Numbered from the stretch's first letter, positions 1 to 11,781 are shown. The stretch is 64,000 nt of DNA from Rhabdophis nuchalis (GCA_039707465.1 CM077645.1:166030003-166094002); one strand, 5' to 3'. Made by a program: numbers and translations. The notes: a model not told the origin generated them from the letters alone.

Positions 1-8
1 AGAAGACA

Positions 9-119
9 TACTGTTTCCTTTTCTGCCTTTCGGCTCATCACCAGAGACCATCTAGACAGAAAGCCATGAGTTCCATTGTGTGATTTATTTATTTTTTAAT
101 ATGTGTGTTAGTTTTATGA
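9..119. repeat. Direct repeat, left copy (about 110 bp)
   Basis: This block recurs at 354-467 with only a few substitutions and small indels; both copies start with tactgtttccttttctgcc and end in gttagttttatga. A tRNA-derived SINE lies between them, so the period is about 345 bp. The left copy begins almost at the window edge, so the array may extend further left. Identity of the unit is unknown. Confidence 0.85.
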
Positions 120-123
120 GCTG

Positions 124-271
124 ATCAATAAATAAATCAGAGAGACCAGTATAGATCTATTTTGAGCTTTTTAGCTCTCATCAGCTAGCCATACCCTTAC
201 TGGGATTCGAACCGGGGCTGTATTGCATATCAGGCAAGAGCCTTTAGCCATTCAGCCAGCCAGGCTCTCAC
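124..271 (-). mobile_element. tRNA-derived SINE
   Basis: Read on the minus strand, the element starts near 271 with a tRNA-like head. It has an A-box-like stretch (tggctgaatggcta, 246-259) and a good B box (ggttcgaatccc, 202-213), the two internal RNA polymerase III promoter blocks of tRNA-derived SINEs. A short A/T-rich tail with taaataaat lies at the other end (125-140). The head does not fold as an intact tRNA, so this is a SINE and not a tRNA gene. Family name not assigned. Confidence 0.75.
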
Positions 272-353
272 ATTGCATCAGCTGAGACAGGAGGATTAGT
301 ATCTATAATTGTTCCACAACACCCTGTTAGGGCCCCAATTAAGGGAGGGGACC

Positions 354-467
354 TACTGTTTCCTTTTCTGCCTTTCGGCTCATCACGAGACACCATCTAG
401 ACAGAAAGCCATGAGTTCTGTTGTGTGATTTTTTTGTTTTTTTTAAATATGTGTGTTAGTTTTATGA
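354..467. repeat. Direct repeat, right copy
   Basis: Second copy of the block at 9-119, differing by scattered substitutions and a longer T run. See the left copy. Confidence 0.85.
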
Positions 468-1760
468 TTGCAAAAAAGGAAATAGCATGTCAGGACTGCT
501 TCCATCAAAATTCAAGAAAGACCACGAAAGTTTAAGGTTACTTTTACTGATTATGATAAGACCGCAGCGAAAGTCAAGCAAGGAATGAAATATTTAGGCA
601 CGCAACATACATATCAAAGCATAACCCATCCCTTAACACCCCTTGATCCCAGTATATTATCCAATGCAGATTCATCCACGATGTCAGGTGGGCACCATGC
701 TCAGGAGTATCATCACAATGGAATGCAAGACCCTTAGCCTTGGCGATATCAGGCCCTGGCACCATCCTCCTCCAGCACACTTAATGTCCAGTAACCACAG
801 CCCCTCCCTCCCCATTTCAAATGGCAGCCGAAGGAAGCAATAAAGCGGAGGCTGACACACTGTCTTCAGAACATTTAGAAGTATCCCATTGCCGATCCAC
901 CTCCTCCCCAGTAAAGATTCTTGCTAAGGAATCTAAGAATAAGGATTTGTTTCATCCTTAGCAGCATCTGTGCAAAAGCTGGTGACATAGAGTAAGTAGT
1001 CAGTAAGTAGTAAGTAGTCAGATCTCTAGAGCAAGCACCAAACTCATTTCTTTCTCTGGCGCTCCAAGCTAATTCAGGAACTGAATGTAGATCTATAGTC
1101 TATTGTTGTTCATCCCTTCTTTTCTTAGAGTTTCCTGCCGTATGAAATAATGAAATCATAAGATCTAAGGACTTAGGGAATGGTTTGCTGCCAACTGCAG
1201 AAACATTTTCTGTGCATTGGCATATATTCTCAAAGGAACCTGGGATGGTCTTTGAAGTAGTTGATCCAAAACCTCAGAAGGACTCATCCATGTCAGAACT
1301 CTTGAGTACTATGAATTGCATGGATCTAATAAATAGTCTCTTTCTACGCTGACTGACTGTAGGCACAAGATATGAATGTGATATCAGAGACTTCATGATG
1401 TAGTACCCAGCCTCTTGCCAGTAACTTCAGTGCAAAAAAAAACAAAACCCCAAGGTGCAGGACTAATACCAAGGCTTATTTAACTCTCCCCTAAGAAGCT
1501 AAAGATTATATGAAATAAAAATGTCTTTTAGGTATAGAATCTGATTGTATCATTGCAACAATAATGTGCACAAGAAGACTTGAAATTCTACTTTTCAAGG
1601 TTAACAGTCTCCCTTCAAATAGACACATTTATCAATACTGTCCATTCATTTATGTACAGTTTCATTTATTCTGCTTCAAGTTTACAAAGTGTTAGAAGCT
1701 CAGTGAGAACATAGGAAAAAGAAGAAATTGAAAACTGAACATATTCTTATTTATTGCAAA
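468..1760. other. Unique AT-rich sequence, no gene seen
   Basis: No reading frame with recognisable protein similarity, no repeat family I can name, and no RNA gene. The short open frames around 574-843 overlap on both strands and look like chance. A small agtaagtagtcagtaagtag stutter sits near 991-1020. Confidence 0.6.
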
Positions 1761-1762
1761 CA

Positions 1763-2182
1763 TAATAATAATAATAATAATAATAATTTTAATTTATATC
1801 CCGCTCTCTCTCCCCAAGGGGACTTGAGGCGGGGCACAGGCAATTAAAAATACAAATAAACCACAAACAAATACAAAATACAGAGTTAAAAATAGATTAA
1901 ATAGATCCTGCGCTAAAACCCATAAACTAAACTAAAAATTACCCCTAAAAAACCCTAACCTAAAAAGAGACTACCCAAGGCCGGCCAGACGAAAAAAGTG
2001 CGTCTTTAATTTTAAGCGGAAGGAGCGGAGGTCCGTGGTTGTCCTGATATCGGGGGGAAGGTCATTCCAGAGGGCTGGGCCCACCACAGAGAAGGCCCTT
2101 CCCCTGGGCGTCGCCCGCTGACAAAGTCTAGTGGACGGCACCCGGAGAAGTCCCTCTCTGTGGGAGCGAATCGGCCGTGAGG
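1763..2182 (-). mobile_element. L2 LINE 3' end, 5'-truncated
   Basis: On the minus strand this encodes the end of an L2-clade reverse-transcriptase ORF (the arginine-rich, FSVAGPALWNDLP-type terminus seen at 20081-22021) and then the 3' UTR. It ends in the family hairpin-like segment (ccccaaggggacttgaggcgggg) and an (ATT)n tail at about 1763-1790. It is only the last 0.4 kb of the element, the usual result of incomplete reverse transcription from the 3' end. Not coding as it stands. Confidence 0.85.
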
Positions 2183-2253
2183 ATGTAAGAATCCCGCTCT
2201 ATTATGATCTTATTTTAAACATGTAAGAATCCCGCTCTATTATGATCTTATTT
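2183..2253. repeat. 33-bp perfect direct repeat, two units
   Basis: Positions 2183-2215 and 2221-2253 are identical (beginning atgtaagaatcccgctctat), separated by 5 bp. The pair begins exactly where the L2 fragment loses similarity, which suggests a small duplication at the insertion junction. Confidence 0.85.
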
Positions 2254-3126
2254 GATTCTTTTACGGAGATGTTGCAAAACCTTTGAAAAGTGGGATCATA
2301 GTCATCCTCACAGAAGCCATCACAAGTTTGCTGATAATTGTTAATTAACCTAACTTCAAAATAGCTTACTCCTCCTTCTTGGCAGCTAGACTCTAACCCC
2401 ATTTAGGTTACTAACTAAACTACATTATCAGCCATCCCTTCCCTCTCCCCTTCCTCCCTTACCCGCAGCCATTCAGTATGTCCAGAATTTACATTAAATC
2501 TACAATATTTAAGAAATTTGAATAGAGGTTGTGGTGTATAAACACACAATAGAAGGAAGATAAAGAGGAGAAGAGCTATAACAAAGAAAAAATGGTTGTG
2601 AATGTGAAGAAGGAAGATCATGGAGAAAGAGTTGCAAAAATGTTGGGAAAAGTTATGTGAACGAATGATAAAAAGATATATGAGTAGAAGAATAGAGAAA
2701 GAGAGTTGTGATGGGGTGGGGCAGGGAATCATATCTACAGAATAAAAGAATTTATGAGAAGGTAAGAGATAAGAACAAATGGGGCAAAGGATTTGGAGAA
2801 TATGCAGGAACGGTAACTACTGTACTTTTTTGGGCTAAAAATTACAAATAGAATGAACATATGCTGTGTTTGCTGATTAAGCAACAAAAGTATGCTTTGA
2901 AAGCTATCTCTCAGATTGATAAGAAGCTTAGTAGCCTTTTTCAAACCAAAAAAGTTCAGTCTCCCCCTTTTATCAAAGGGACACACTTCCATCCCTTTAC
3001 AATGAAAAAGTACCAAGGAAAACAAGCATAATATCCCTATCTCAATTTCCTTACATAGAAGGTTTTGCAGATAAAAGTAGAATAGTTGCCAAAAATGTTG
3101 AGTTGTATTATGGATGGATGAGTTAC
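2254..3126. other. Unique AT-rich sequence, no gene seen
   Basis: Purine-rich on the plus strand around 2540-2720. Open frames here (for example 2415-2732 minus) are low complexity and match no family I know. Confidence 0.6.
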
Positions 3127-3608
<482 letters not shown>

Positions 3609-3876
3609 ATTCTGAATTAATGAGATTCTCAGCAAGGTAGTGACTTTAAAGCAAATACAACCAATTAAGATATTTATGATAACGCTAAAATTGTAGATAA
3701 CAAAAACTAAAGTAAAATAAATAGCTGATATATTGTTATTCTCCATAAGCTCTTTGGAATACTTTAGTTATCAAAAAAAATAATCAACGGCTAAAAACAT
3801 GGAGGTCAACCTGATTTCTATCCAGAAACTATTCCATAGCATAGGTCCTGCCACTGAACACCTTCACTTTAAACCT

Positions 3877-4005
3877 TACTAAATCAGGCATCCCCAACTT
3901 GTGGGTTATGGTCCACAATCAGACCACAGCCTATTGGCCATTGGACCACATGAGTGGCTAGCCAATGCCGCCAACCCATAAAGGTTGGGGAATTCTGTAC
4001 TAAGC
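3877..4005. mobile_element. Small hAT-type MITE
   Basis: Element 3885-3997 starts caggcatccccaactt and ends aggttggggaattctg, imperfect inverted ends of the caggggtccccaacc type. The flanks tactaaat (3877-3884) and tactaagc (3998-4005) agree at 6 of 8 positions, consistent with an old 8-bp duplication. No coding capacity. Confidence 0.75.
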
Positions 4006-4185
4006 GGCCAGAAGCAGAATGGTCAGCAGCCAGAAAGCTAGATAACCCGTAAGCTTATCTAGCTTTGAAAATGGGCAAAGGAGTATATAGTGGGAGATGT
4101 TGTACTGACCATTGTTCCTGAAGAAATTACACCGTCCCCAAAATGGTGTCAGTCACTAATCTGCGACATTTGAGCAGAGCAGAGT

Positions 4186-4262
4186 AACAGAATAACAAAA
4201 CAGAATAATGGAGATGGAAGGGACCTTAGAGGTCTTCTAGTTCCCCTACCTACAGGTTTTTT
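4186..4262 (-). mobile_element. CR1 LINE 3' tail fragment
   Basis: The stretch ggaagggaccttagaggtct is the diagnostic CR1 3' UTR sequence, also present at 16513 and 59807. Only the last 70-80 bp remain. Confidence 0.75.
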
Positions 4263-6690
4263 GAGTGGTTCAATATCAATGATCATGATATTCTTCTGGA
4301 TCATTTGTAAAGGCAAAAGGTCAGGAACCACACAAATATGGCTTGACAAAATTAGAAGAAATAGGAACAAGTGGCAGAACAGCAGCAGTAATATAAAAGT
4401 CCCAGAGCAAATTATTGAACATTGATTATGACAGCACTGAAAGTTGAGAAGGAAGAAAAATATGCTCCCGTTCCTCCAGTTTCTGTCACCTTAACAGTTA
4501 TCTTTACTAGCTTGCTAAATAAAAATCATATCTGTAGTTCTGCACTAGGTAGGAAATCAGATTACAAAGAACTATATGACTTAATATATGAACACATTCA
4601 CATATTTCTTTGAGCTACAGGAATTCAAAATATTATAAACATATACTGTAAGTCATAAATGCATGAATACAGTCAGTCTCTTGTATTTGTTCATGTAGCA
4701 GGCAATGAGATCAGAGGTCAAACAATAATTCTTACTATATATCAGCATATCCCCTTAATACACAATAAGAATTTAACATCATCCAATATTGTCACTTTTC
4801 TGTTAACCAGAATTTGGGAGTAGGGGTGGATCCACATTGAGAACCACAAAATGCATCCATTTCCACTAGCTTTTGAATTGTGCTATCTTTATTATGTGTG
4901 CTTTTAAAAAGAAACATTTTCTTATTTGGCTTAAGAGAATTGTAATGCTTGTTTATGTTGTGACTATTAACTCATATAATGTAGTGAGAATTGCAATCCT
5001 AATGCAGAAAGCATGCTGAGAAAGTCTAGGAGTAGGTTATGTCCACTGATACTAAGCTACTTCTGATCAATCATTTTTATCATGTGCTTTTTAAATATAT
5101 TTAAAATACTTGAACTGTTTATTGAACTATAACTTTCGGATTGTCTGTTTCCTTATCTACTCTTAATAGGTAATTAAGATCTAGTATGAATGCATTTGCT
5201 ATGCAACAAGTTAAAAAAACACTCTCAATATAGATATGCAAACACTGGAACTCTATTTCTGCTTCATTGACATTAGTTCCAACTAGTGTCTAAATTCTTG
5301 CTGAATTTTTAAAGTTATGTTAGTATTTGTTTCTGATCTGTACCAGTTTTTTTGCACATTGTGGTTCCTACTTTGTATTATTATATCATTTAATCTTGAT
5401 TTTGTATCTCTATTCTGGAATTTAAAAAATAAAAATATCAGTTAAACATTATTTTGTATATTATTATACAATTAAATTTATCCTATTAACATTTTGGAAT
5501 GGTTAATTGCTATTCTGAGTTGCTTTTTTACTCATCTCTCTTGTTGATAATATGGTCTACAAATATTATATTTAAGAAAAAGCAAAATCCAATCCCAGAT
5601 ATCACAATTACAATTTGATATATATGTAGAGGAGTATGTGTAATGTTCCTTATTGAAGAAATACAAGAACTATTAAGTAAACATCAACCTGGAAAGAAAG
5701 ACCGGTGAGAAAGAACCTCAAGATAGCCAACCTTGATTCTGTTTGGTATAAGAGACACCAAGGAAATTCTGAGTAGTGTTCAAGATTTTATTGTTATTAT
5801 AATGTCTTATAACCATGAAGTAGTACTCCAATAACCCTTGCATCGTCTGTTTTCTGACCTAGTTCAAATAGCTGATGATTGATCAAAACACACAATCAGC
5901 TACCTGTTTTTTCATATATAAAGGACTATCAAAAGAAAACTACACAAAACTGCCAAAAATAAAGATACTATCTTTATTGTATTTATTGTTCATTCTCTTG
6001 TGTGCATAAAATTATTATTGGTTGGTAGACAGAAGCATAATTAGATAATAGACAAATCTCTAAAGCGGAACATAATCTCAGAATACCCAATGTGCTTGTT
6101 TTGTTTTATCATATTGAAAATTAAGCACAGGAGACTAGATGCACATTTAGACTAAAACAAAGCAATTCTTCTCAGTTGAGATTAAAGTCAGATGAGGAAT
6201 CCCACTCCTGAAGTTTGAACTGGAATAATTCTCACCTTTTGCAAATTGTATGCTCCAGTCTCCTAATTTAGGACTGAAATCACAATGACCTCTATTTCTA
6301 CGTATGCAGCATTTAGTTATTTATTTAAAGTGTGTATTTTAATTCCTTGATATCAGACTAATGCAGCTTTCCTCAAACTCATTCCCAGATGCAGCCCTTA
6401 AAATTCCCAATTACCAAGAATTATGTTGGCTGAAATTTCTGGAAGAAACATGGATTAATGTATAGCACCTAAAAAACTCTTTTTATTCAAAAATAAATGC
6501 TTGCATTCTAGGGCTTGAATTGCCCTAAAATGCTTCATGGATTTATCAGTCAGATTAGGAAAATGATTATAACAGTCTGCTGCCATGGGCAGAATATTAG
6601 TTTTCTCTTCTTCTCAGATTAAAGTACTACTTGTTAGGCCCACCAGTTTTAAGTACAGGTAAATTATCTACAATTTCATCGCTCTTGATA
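4263..6690. other. Unique AT-rich sequence, no gene seen
   Basis: 2.4 kb without recognisable coding sequence, RNA gene or repeat family. Any regulatory content cannot be judged from sequence alone. Confidence 0.6.
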
Positions 6691-6694
6691 ATTA

Positions 6695-6948
6695 GAACAA
6701 CCACGGACCTCCGCTCCTTCCATCAAAAATTAAAAACACACTTTTTCTGCTTGGCCGGCCTAGGGTAGTCTCGTCTTTTATGGTTTAGGGGATTTTAGTA
6801 AATTTAAATTGGGGGATTTTAGCACAGGGATAATTTTGTTTAATCTGCCTTTTATCTAAATTATTTATGTATATTTACTGTATTTTTTTTAATTTCCCTG
6901 TGCACCACTCCGAGTCCCCTCGGGGAGAGGAAGCGGTCTATAAATTAA

Positions 6949-6984
<36 letters not shown>

Positions 6985-6985
6985 G
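6695..6985 (+). mobile_element. L2 LINE 3' end with (ATT)n tail
   Basis: The segment starts in the last codons of the L2 ORF (cacggacctccgctccttcc) and continues through the 3' UTR. It ends with the paired block tccgagtcccctcggggaga and an (ATT)n tail at 6950-6982. It is the same family as 1763-2182 and 61780-61985. 5'-truncated and non-coding. Confidence 0.85.
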
Positions 6986-6993
6986 AGAGCTGG

Positions 6994-7327
6994 TGTTAAG
7001 GGTTTGTTAAGAGGGTCCACATCAGGTTTGCTCAATAACATAGCTTTATTAGCTAGGCAAGGTACATAAGAGAACTGGTTCAATAAAGAAAAGGTGCGGT
7101 AGACAGGGGCTCCCGCGTTTGACAGCTCTTTATATATGGAGCTGTCAAACGGGGAGCCAATCAGGCTGCGGCAAGAGCCGGCTTCCCGCCAGGCGCGCCT
7201 CAGCCAATCAGGCGCGCCTGTCGGTTAGCCGGCCTGCTACAGCCTGTCTCCATGGCTTCCCAGAGGCAGCCTGGAAGACCTGCGACCTGTCGTAACTCGA
7301 GACCGGTCGCAGGTCGAGGACACAACA
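6994..7327 (-). repeat. 3' LTR of the Gypsy-type element
   Basis: A 334-bp LTR, read tgttgtgtcc...ttaaca on the minus strand. It holds inverted CCAAT boxes, a TATA box inside a 13-bp palindrome (7116-7151), and an AATAAA on the minus strand near 7045. It differs from the other LTR mainly at the far U5 end and in a few substitutions, so the insertion is not brand new. Confidence 0.85.
7116..7151 (-). promoter_or_regulatory. TATA box inside a perfect palindrome (3' LTR)
   Basis: The arms cgtttgacagctc (7116-7128) and gagctgtcaaacg (7139-7151) are exact reverse complements around a 10-bp core containing tatata. The same arrangement occurs at 8344-8379 and, with changed but still paired bases, at 56175-56212. 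Confidence 0.8.
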
Positions 7328-7342
7328 CCCCTTTCCCCCCTC
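7328..7342 (-). promoter_or_regulatory. Polypurine tract next to the 3' LTR
   Basis: On the minus strand this reads gaggggggaaagggg immediately before the LTR's tgttg. That is the expected position and composition of the plus-strand primer of an LTR retrotransposon. Confidence 0.85.
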
Positions 7343-8198
7343 GGTCTGCACATGCGCGAAGAACTGTCCATCAGGTGAGTGGAGCATGCGCAGTCCGTTC
7401 TGATCGTCCAGAGTCTCAACGGCAGCCGAGGAGGAGGACGTGCCTCTGGTAGCTCCTCCCAGCCGGGGTGTAGCTCCGGGCGACATCATCGGAGGGCCTA
7501 CACGAAGATGCGGAGTCGTCAGGACCAGTGAGTCGGGGCGAGGGGGCGTGGCGGCCGATGATATGGAGGTCCGGCCGTCGAGGTCAGCTTGAGGCAGGCC
7601 GACGATGGTTGCCTGTAGGTGGTGAGAGCAGGGAGACCGGCCCGGCTGGGCGGGGTCTTTGGGCCAGGCGAGGCAGGCGGACAGCTGCTGCTGCTAGTGC
7701 AGGCGGCGTTGCCTGGCGTTGCCGCAGCGGCGGCAGGTGGGGGCCTTGAACAGGCAGTTGCTCCGGGGAAGGTTTTTTCCTTCCACAGCACAAACACGCG
7801 AGGCGCGCGCGCGGAGGCGGCTGCAGTTCCCGGTCACGATTGAGGGCCGAGGACTCGGCCGTCTCGTAGGCCCTGGCTGTTTCTGCAGGCTTGTCTGCGG
7901 AGAAGCGGTGTACCCATGTAGATGGTGCAGGAGCGTAGCGTGCTCGTAGTCGTTGCACCGGGTGTCCCGCGGCAGGTCGTCGACCGCTGCCGGGGTAGCT
8001 GCGGCGCGCGCGGTCTCGAAGAGGTCTCGGCCGCCGCAGCCCAAGAGATGATCGAGCTTCCTGGCCTGGTCGTCGTTGGCCGGCAGGAAGGCGCTCGAGG
8101 TGGCCCGTGGGGAGGCCCAGGTTTCCGTGGCCGCGTCGATGGGGTCGAGCGGAGGAAACGATCCCGTTATGATCATACCACGAAATGAGCTCTGCCTG
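7343..8198 (-). pseudogene. gag remnant of the Gypsy-type element
   Basis: Minus-strand frames across 8190-7520 contain Cys-rich pieces typical of the end of Gag. One frame ends near 7700 with a TCRRCG motif preceded by a short basic stretch. An overlapping frame shows CLCCGRK. The zinc-knuckle (CX2C) pieces are split over two frames, so at least one frameshift has occurred. Near 7490-7343 there is a short acidic/Ser-rich reading piece, possibly the far end of pol, but I cannot identify it. No aspartic protease, YxDD or integrase motif is visible. The open frames on the opposite strand are GC-driven shadows. Confidence 0.6.
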
Positions 8199-8216
8199 AT
8201 CCCATCCTCGTCGCCA
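8199..8216 (-). promoter_or_regulatory. Primer-binding site, tRNA-Ser(GCU)
   Basis: On the minus strand it reads tggcgacgaggatgggat, starting one base after the 5' LTR's terminal aaca. This is the complement of the 3' end of vertebrate tRNA-Ser(GCU) plus CCA. It fixes the transcriptional direction of the element as minus. Confidence 0.88.
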
Positions 8217-8217
8217 G

Positions 8218-8555
8218 TGTTAAATCTTCGGTCAAAGAGAGGGTCCACATCAGGTTTGCTCAATAACATACCTTTATTAGCTAGGCAAGGTACATAAGAG
8301 AACTGGTTCAATAAAGAAAAGGTGCGGTAGACAGGGGCTCCCGCGTTTGACAGCTCTTTATATATGGAGCTGTCAAACGGGGAGCCAATCAGGCTGCGGC
8401 AAGAGCCGGCTTCCCACCAGGCGCGCCTCAGCCAATCAGGCGCGCCTGTCGGTTAGCCGGCCTGCTACAGCCTGTCTCCATGGCTTCCCAGAGGCAGCCT
8501 GGAAGAGCTGCGGCCGGTCGTAACTCGAGACCGGTCGCAGGTCGAGGACACAACA
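8218..8555 (-). repeat. 5' LTR of the Gypsy-type element
   Basis: A 338-bp LTR on the minus strand from 8555 (tgttgtgtcc) to 8218 (ttaaca). It has the same U3 with inverted CCAAT (attggc) motifs, the TATA palindrome at 8344-8379, and AATAAA near 8275. Long tracts are identical with the 3' LTR. Confidence 0.88.
8344..8379 (-). promoter_or_regulatory. TATA box inside a perfect palindrome (5' LTR)
   Basis: The 13-bp arms at 8344-8356 and 8367-8379 surround a 10-bp TATA core. This is the likely promoter of the element. Confidence 0.8.
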
Positions 8556-10477
8556 GTTTGGTACTGGAGTGAAACTAGCACATTATTTGTAATCCTGATT
8601 CGACTTACTCAACCTCTGGTTGTTTTAAACATTGATTTAATCAACCTCTGGTTGTCTCAAAGATTGATTAATTTAATAGCCATCCCAGTCAGGCTGGTGC
8701 AGTACATTCTAGAAAGTTCATAGCCAGGAAGAAGAAAAAATATTAAGAAATGAATGCACTCCCTTCCTTTTTTTCACAAGAAGAAAATATGACAACTGAC
8801 AATAATTAAATAGATATTACTTTCTGGGACACCTTTTTATTAGCAAGCTGGGTGGTTTTTGTTTTAACTGAAATGTGAAGCCATTTAGAAACATTGCCAT
8901 GGCAGCAAAGTAAGGCACTGATATACTGCACAATTAACCCTGGTAGTAGTTCCTTGAACTCTGGAAAATTTTACTTACCGTGATGAGGTAAATAAAACTC
9001 TAACTTTTATGACAGGCTAAAAATAAAAGAACCCAAGGGACAAGCAGCACTGATTAAAACTCTGTTGAACGCAAACTGTGAACATACTCTAGTTATCATT
9101 AAAGGGACCACACACAAAAAGTAGTAAGTAGAATAAAACATTTTTCTCACCCCTGAAGTAACACCTCTTTCTTTTCTTCAATGAAGCTGTTATAAATCAG
9201 CAAAACTGAGATGAAATAAAAAATGAATTTTCCATCTGGCTACTTTGATATTACATGATTCAAGTAAATAACTAGTCAATTTTACATTGAAAATAATGTC
9301 CCTTTCATCAACAATGGTACATCCAACATTTGCTTCTTGTGGCAATATTTATACTAAATGTAAATATGTATAAATGAACTTTTAATGGTTATGGTTTACT
9401 ATCAACATGAGCTGCCCCTTGCTTTTGTTACAGTATTGAAGCAGGGCTGGAGAAACATTCTCAGCTGTGAATTTGAACTTGGAGGTTAGTCTGTCTCTCA
9501 GGCTAATCTACTCAAACTATAACTGGGGGATGTAAACACGCCACTTTGGGCTCTTTCAAGAAGTATGATAAACTTGAAAGTTAATGGCCTTTTTTTCAAG
9601 CTCCACACCATTTTTATTTAAAAATCATTCAAATCTACAGAATGGAAGTTAATCTTGATTAACTTCTCTCATTGATTTCGGTAGACTGCTACAGAGTGAT
9701 GGTTGAACCTGGATCTTGGTCAAATTGCCTTTTGTTTTAAGGCAAATCTTAGGGAATAAATCACTGGGCTATTTTTTAAAGTCAGATTTAAGCTTCCTAA
9801 CTTTGTGGCAAAGTACACGTTGAAAGTTCTTTATGATTTTTTCTTTCTTCTATTTTCTTCATAATAGCTTTTACAGATGGCCCTGATTTGAATCAGGACT
9901 GTACCATAACAGGTAAATAAAAATCCTTTCCATCATACCCTGTCATTTGTCTATCTAAAATTACTATTAGAGAAAAATGAAGGGAAGGGTTATACTATGT
10001 GCATATAAGTGGTCAATATATGCTAGAAGGGGTGATGTAGAATGAAACCATTATGTGCACTGCATGTAACCCTCTTCTATGCTCTCATACCTGACTCCCA
10101 ATCTCTTCCCCTTATAGCCCTACTGTTACAAGCAGTAAATAGTGCTCCGAAAAATGGAAACTGGGCTACAGAGTTGAAATTAAGCATTCTGATCAATGAA
10201 GTACTGTATGATTAGAGAGCCATTTTTTCACAAGTGCCTGCACAATCAAATTTCCCATATCATCTGCTTAGACACTATTCTATTACATCTGGATACAAGA
10301 CCTCCTCACAGAAAGAAATTGTATAACTGTATGTCACAGTGATGATATTTGCTGCTGAGGTCAATACAATTAGAATTTGTCAGGCAAAGCAGCCTCTAGA
10401 ATGACAGATAAATTAATACGCCTTGCTAGTCTGAAAGTAGAAACATATGAGAATGGAAAGTGTACAGTGTTTATCGA
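8556..10477. other. Unique AT-rich sequence, no gene seen
   Basis: Contains a short duplicated motif (tcaacctctggttgt at 8609 and 8641, period 32 bp). Otherwise there is no recognisable gene or repeat family. Confidence 0.6.
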
Positions 10478-10545
10478 CCTTGCATGGCTGGGGATTTATG
10501 GGAGCTGAAGTCCTTAAAGTTGCCAAGGTTGAGAAACTCTCCCCA
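10478..10545. mobile_element. hAT-type MITE half
   Basis: The run ggctggggatttatgggagctgaagtcc...ttaaagttgccaaggttgag resembles one arm of the foldback MITE at 31105-31248. The other arm is absent, so this is a partial copy. Confidence 0.55.
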
Positions 10546-10632
10546 CCACCACCACTACCACATCAATAGACTTTCCTTAGCTATTCATATCCAGGCCAAA
10601 TATAGGTCCAATACCTACATTCATTGTGTTAA

Positions 10633-11705
10633 AGTCATCATACTCAGCTGTACATATCTACCCCCAACCACCCCAATGATGACGTCAAAGTGATGTCCCG
10701 GTGTTTGGAAGCCATGCGGCTCTGGATGGGAAGTAACAAACTTCGGCTCAACCCATCCAAGACCGAGTGGCTGTGGTTTCCGGCGTCCCGGTATAACCAG
10801 CTGACTCCATCGCTGGTCATCAGAGGCGAGTCACTGGCCCTCGTGGAAAGGGCTCGCAACTTAGGCGTCCTCCTGGATTCGCGGCTATCTTTGGATAACC
10901 ATGTGACGGCCGTGACCAGGGGGGCTTTTTACCAGGTACGCCTGGTACACCAGTTGCGCCCCTTTGTTGACCAGGACGCCCTCCGCACTGTCACTCAAGA
11001 ACTCATTACGTCCTGCCTAGACTATTGCAATGCTCTCTACATGGGGCCCCCCTTGAGGTGCATCTGGAGGCTCCAGTTGGTGCAGAATGCGGCCGCACGG
11101 GGGATTCTGGGAGCTTCACGATGCTCCCACGTAACACCTCTCCTGCACGAGCTGCACTGGCTACCGGTTGCCTTCCGGGTGTGCTTCAAGGTGCTTGTCA
11201 CCATCTTTAAATTGCTCCATGGCTCAGGGCCTAGTTATTTGTGGGACCGTCTCCTGCCACATACCTCCCGACCGATTCGCTCCCACAGGGAGGGCCTCCT
11301 CAGGGTGCCTACCACCGGTCAATGTCGGCTAGCGGTGCCCAGGGGCAGGACCTTCTCTGTGGCAGGGCCAGCCCTCTGGAATGACCTACCACCCGAACTT
11401 CGTACTATTATGGACCTTCCCCACTTCCGCCGCTCACTCAAGATGTTCCTTTTCCATCAAGCCGGTCTAGGTTAGAGTTTAGAACTCTGGCGCGATACAG
11501 CTCTAGCCAATTAGTAAATGGATGTTGGTATTTTAAATGGGAATTTTAGCACAGGTTTCTTATTTAATTCATTTTAATTATTGTTATTGTATTTGTTGTA
11601 ATTTATTTGTGATTTTTAATTCCCTGTGCACCGCCCTGAGTCCATCTTGATGGAGATAGGTGCGGTATATAAATTGAAATAAATTGAAATTGAAATTGAA
11701 TCAAA
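10633..11705 (+). mobile_element. L2 LINE, 5'-truncated 3' half
   Basis: Similarity starts inside reverse-transcriptase motif C (the TQLYISTP that follows YADD at 21.0 kb). It runs through the rest of the ORF and the 3' UTR to a (TTGAAA)n tail at 11670-11703. The coding frame is open from 10690 to 11475. The tail motif differs from the (ATT)n of other L2 copies here, so at least two L2 subfamilies are present. Confidence 0.9.
10690..11475 (+). pseudogene. L2 reverse-transcriptase C-terminal fragment
   Basis: The frame is about 260 codons with no internal stop and no true start codon of its own (the annotated first codon is GTG in mid-domain). It aligns by eye over its whole length with the last 40 percent of the 646-codon L2 frame at 20081-22021. 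Landmarks are SRCLEAMRLWM, NPSKTEWLWFP, LDYCNALYMG, LVQNAAARG, LHWLPVAFRV and SVAGPALWNDLP. The catalytic palm domain is missing through 5' truncation, so it cannot make an active enzyme. The family is L2, a non-LTR retrotransposon group that normally also carries an APE endonuclease. Confidence 0.9.
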
Positions 11706-11781
11706 CTGTAAGGTTTGTAAGCCAGCCTTTTTGCAAAGGTTTTCATATTTATATTCCAAGTACTGTATACTTGTGAATATA

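Larger units (their letters stand above)
6994..8555 (-). mobile_element. Gypsy-type LTR retrotransposon, internally deleted
   Basis: Two near-identical LTRs (6994-7327 and 8218-8555) flank about 890 bp. Both start tgtt and end aaca. Read on the minus strand, the 5' LTR (8555 to 8218) is followed after one base by an 18-nt primer-binding site complementary to tRNA-Ser(GCU) (8216-8199). The 3' LTR is preceded by a purine tract (7342-7328). Serine primers are known from Mag-like Gypsy elements, and the gag remnant between fits that. No reverse transcriptase, integrase or protease is present, so pol has been deleted and the copy cannot move by itself. The flanks gctgg and gtttg do not form a clear target duplication. 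GC content is far above the surroundings. Confidence 0.85.

Noticed and set aside
195..275. tRNA gene on the minus strand
   Set aside because: A and B boxes are present but the arms do not fold as a tRNA, and the sequence continues into a SINE body and A/T tail.
7208..8297. Many overlapping open frames on both strands, 7.2-8.3 kb
   Set aside because: High GC removes stop codons by chance. Only the minus-strand gag pieces have family similarity.
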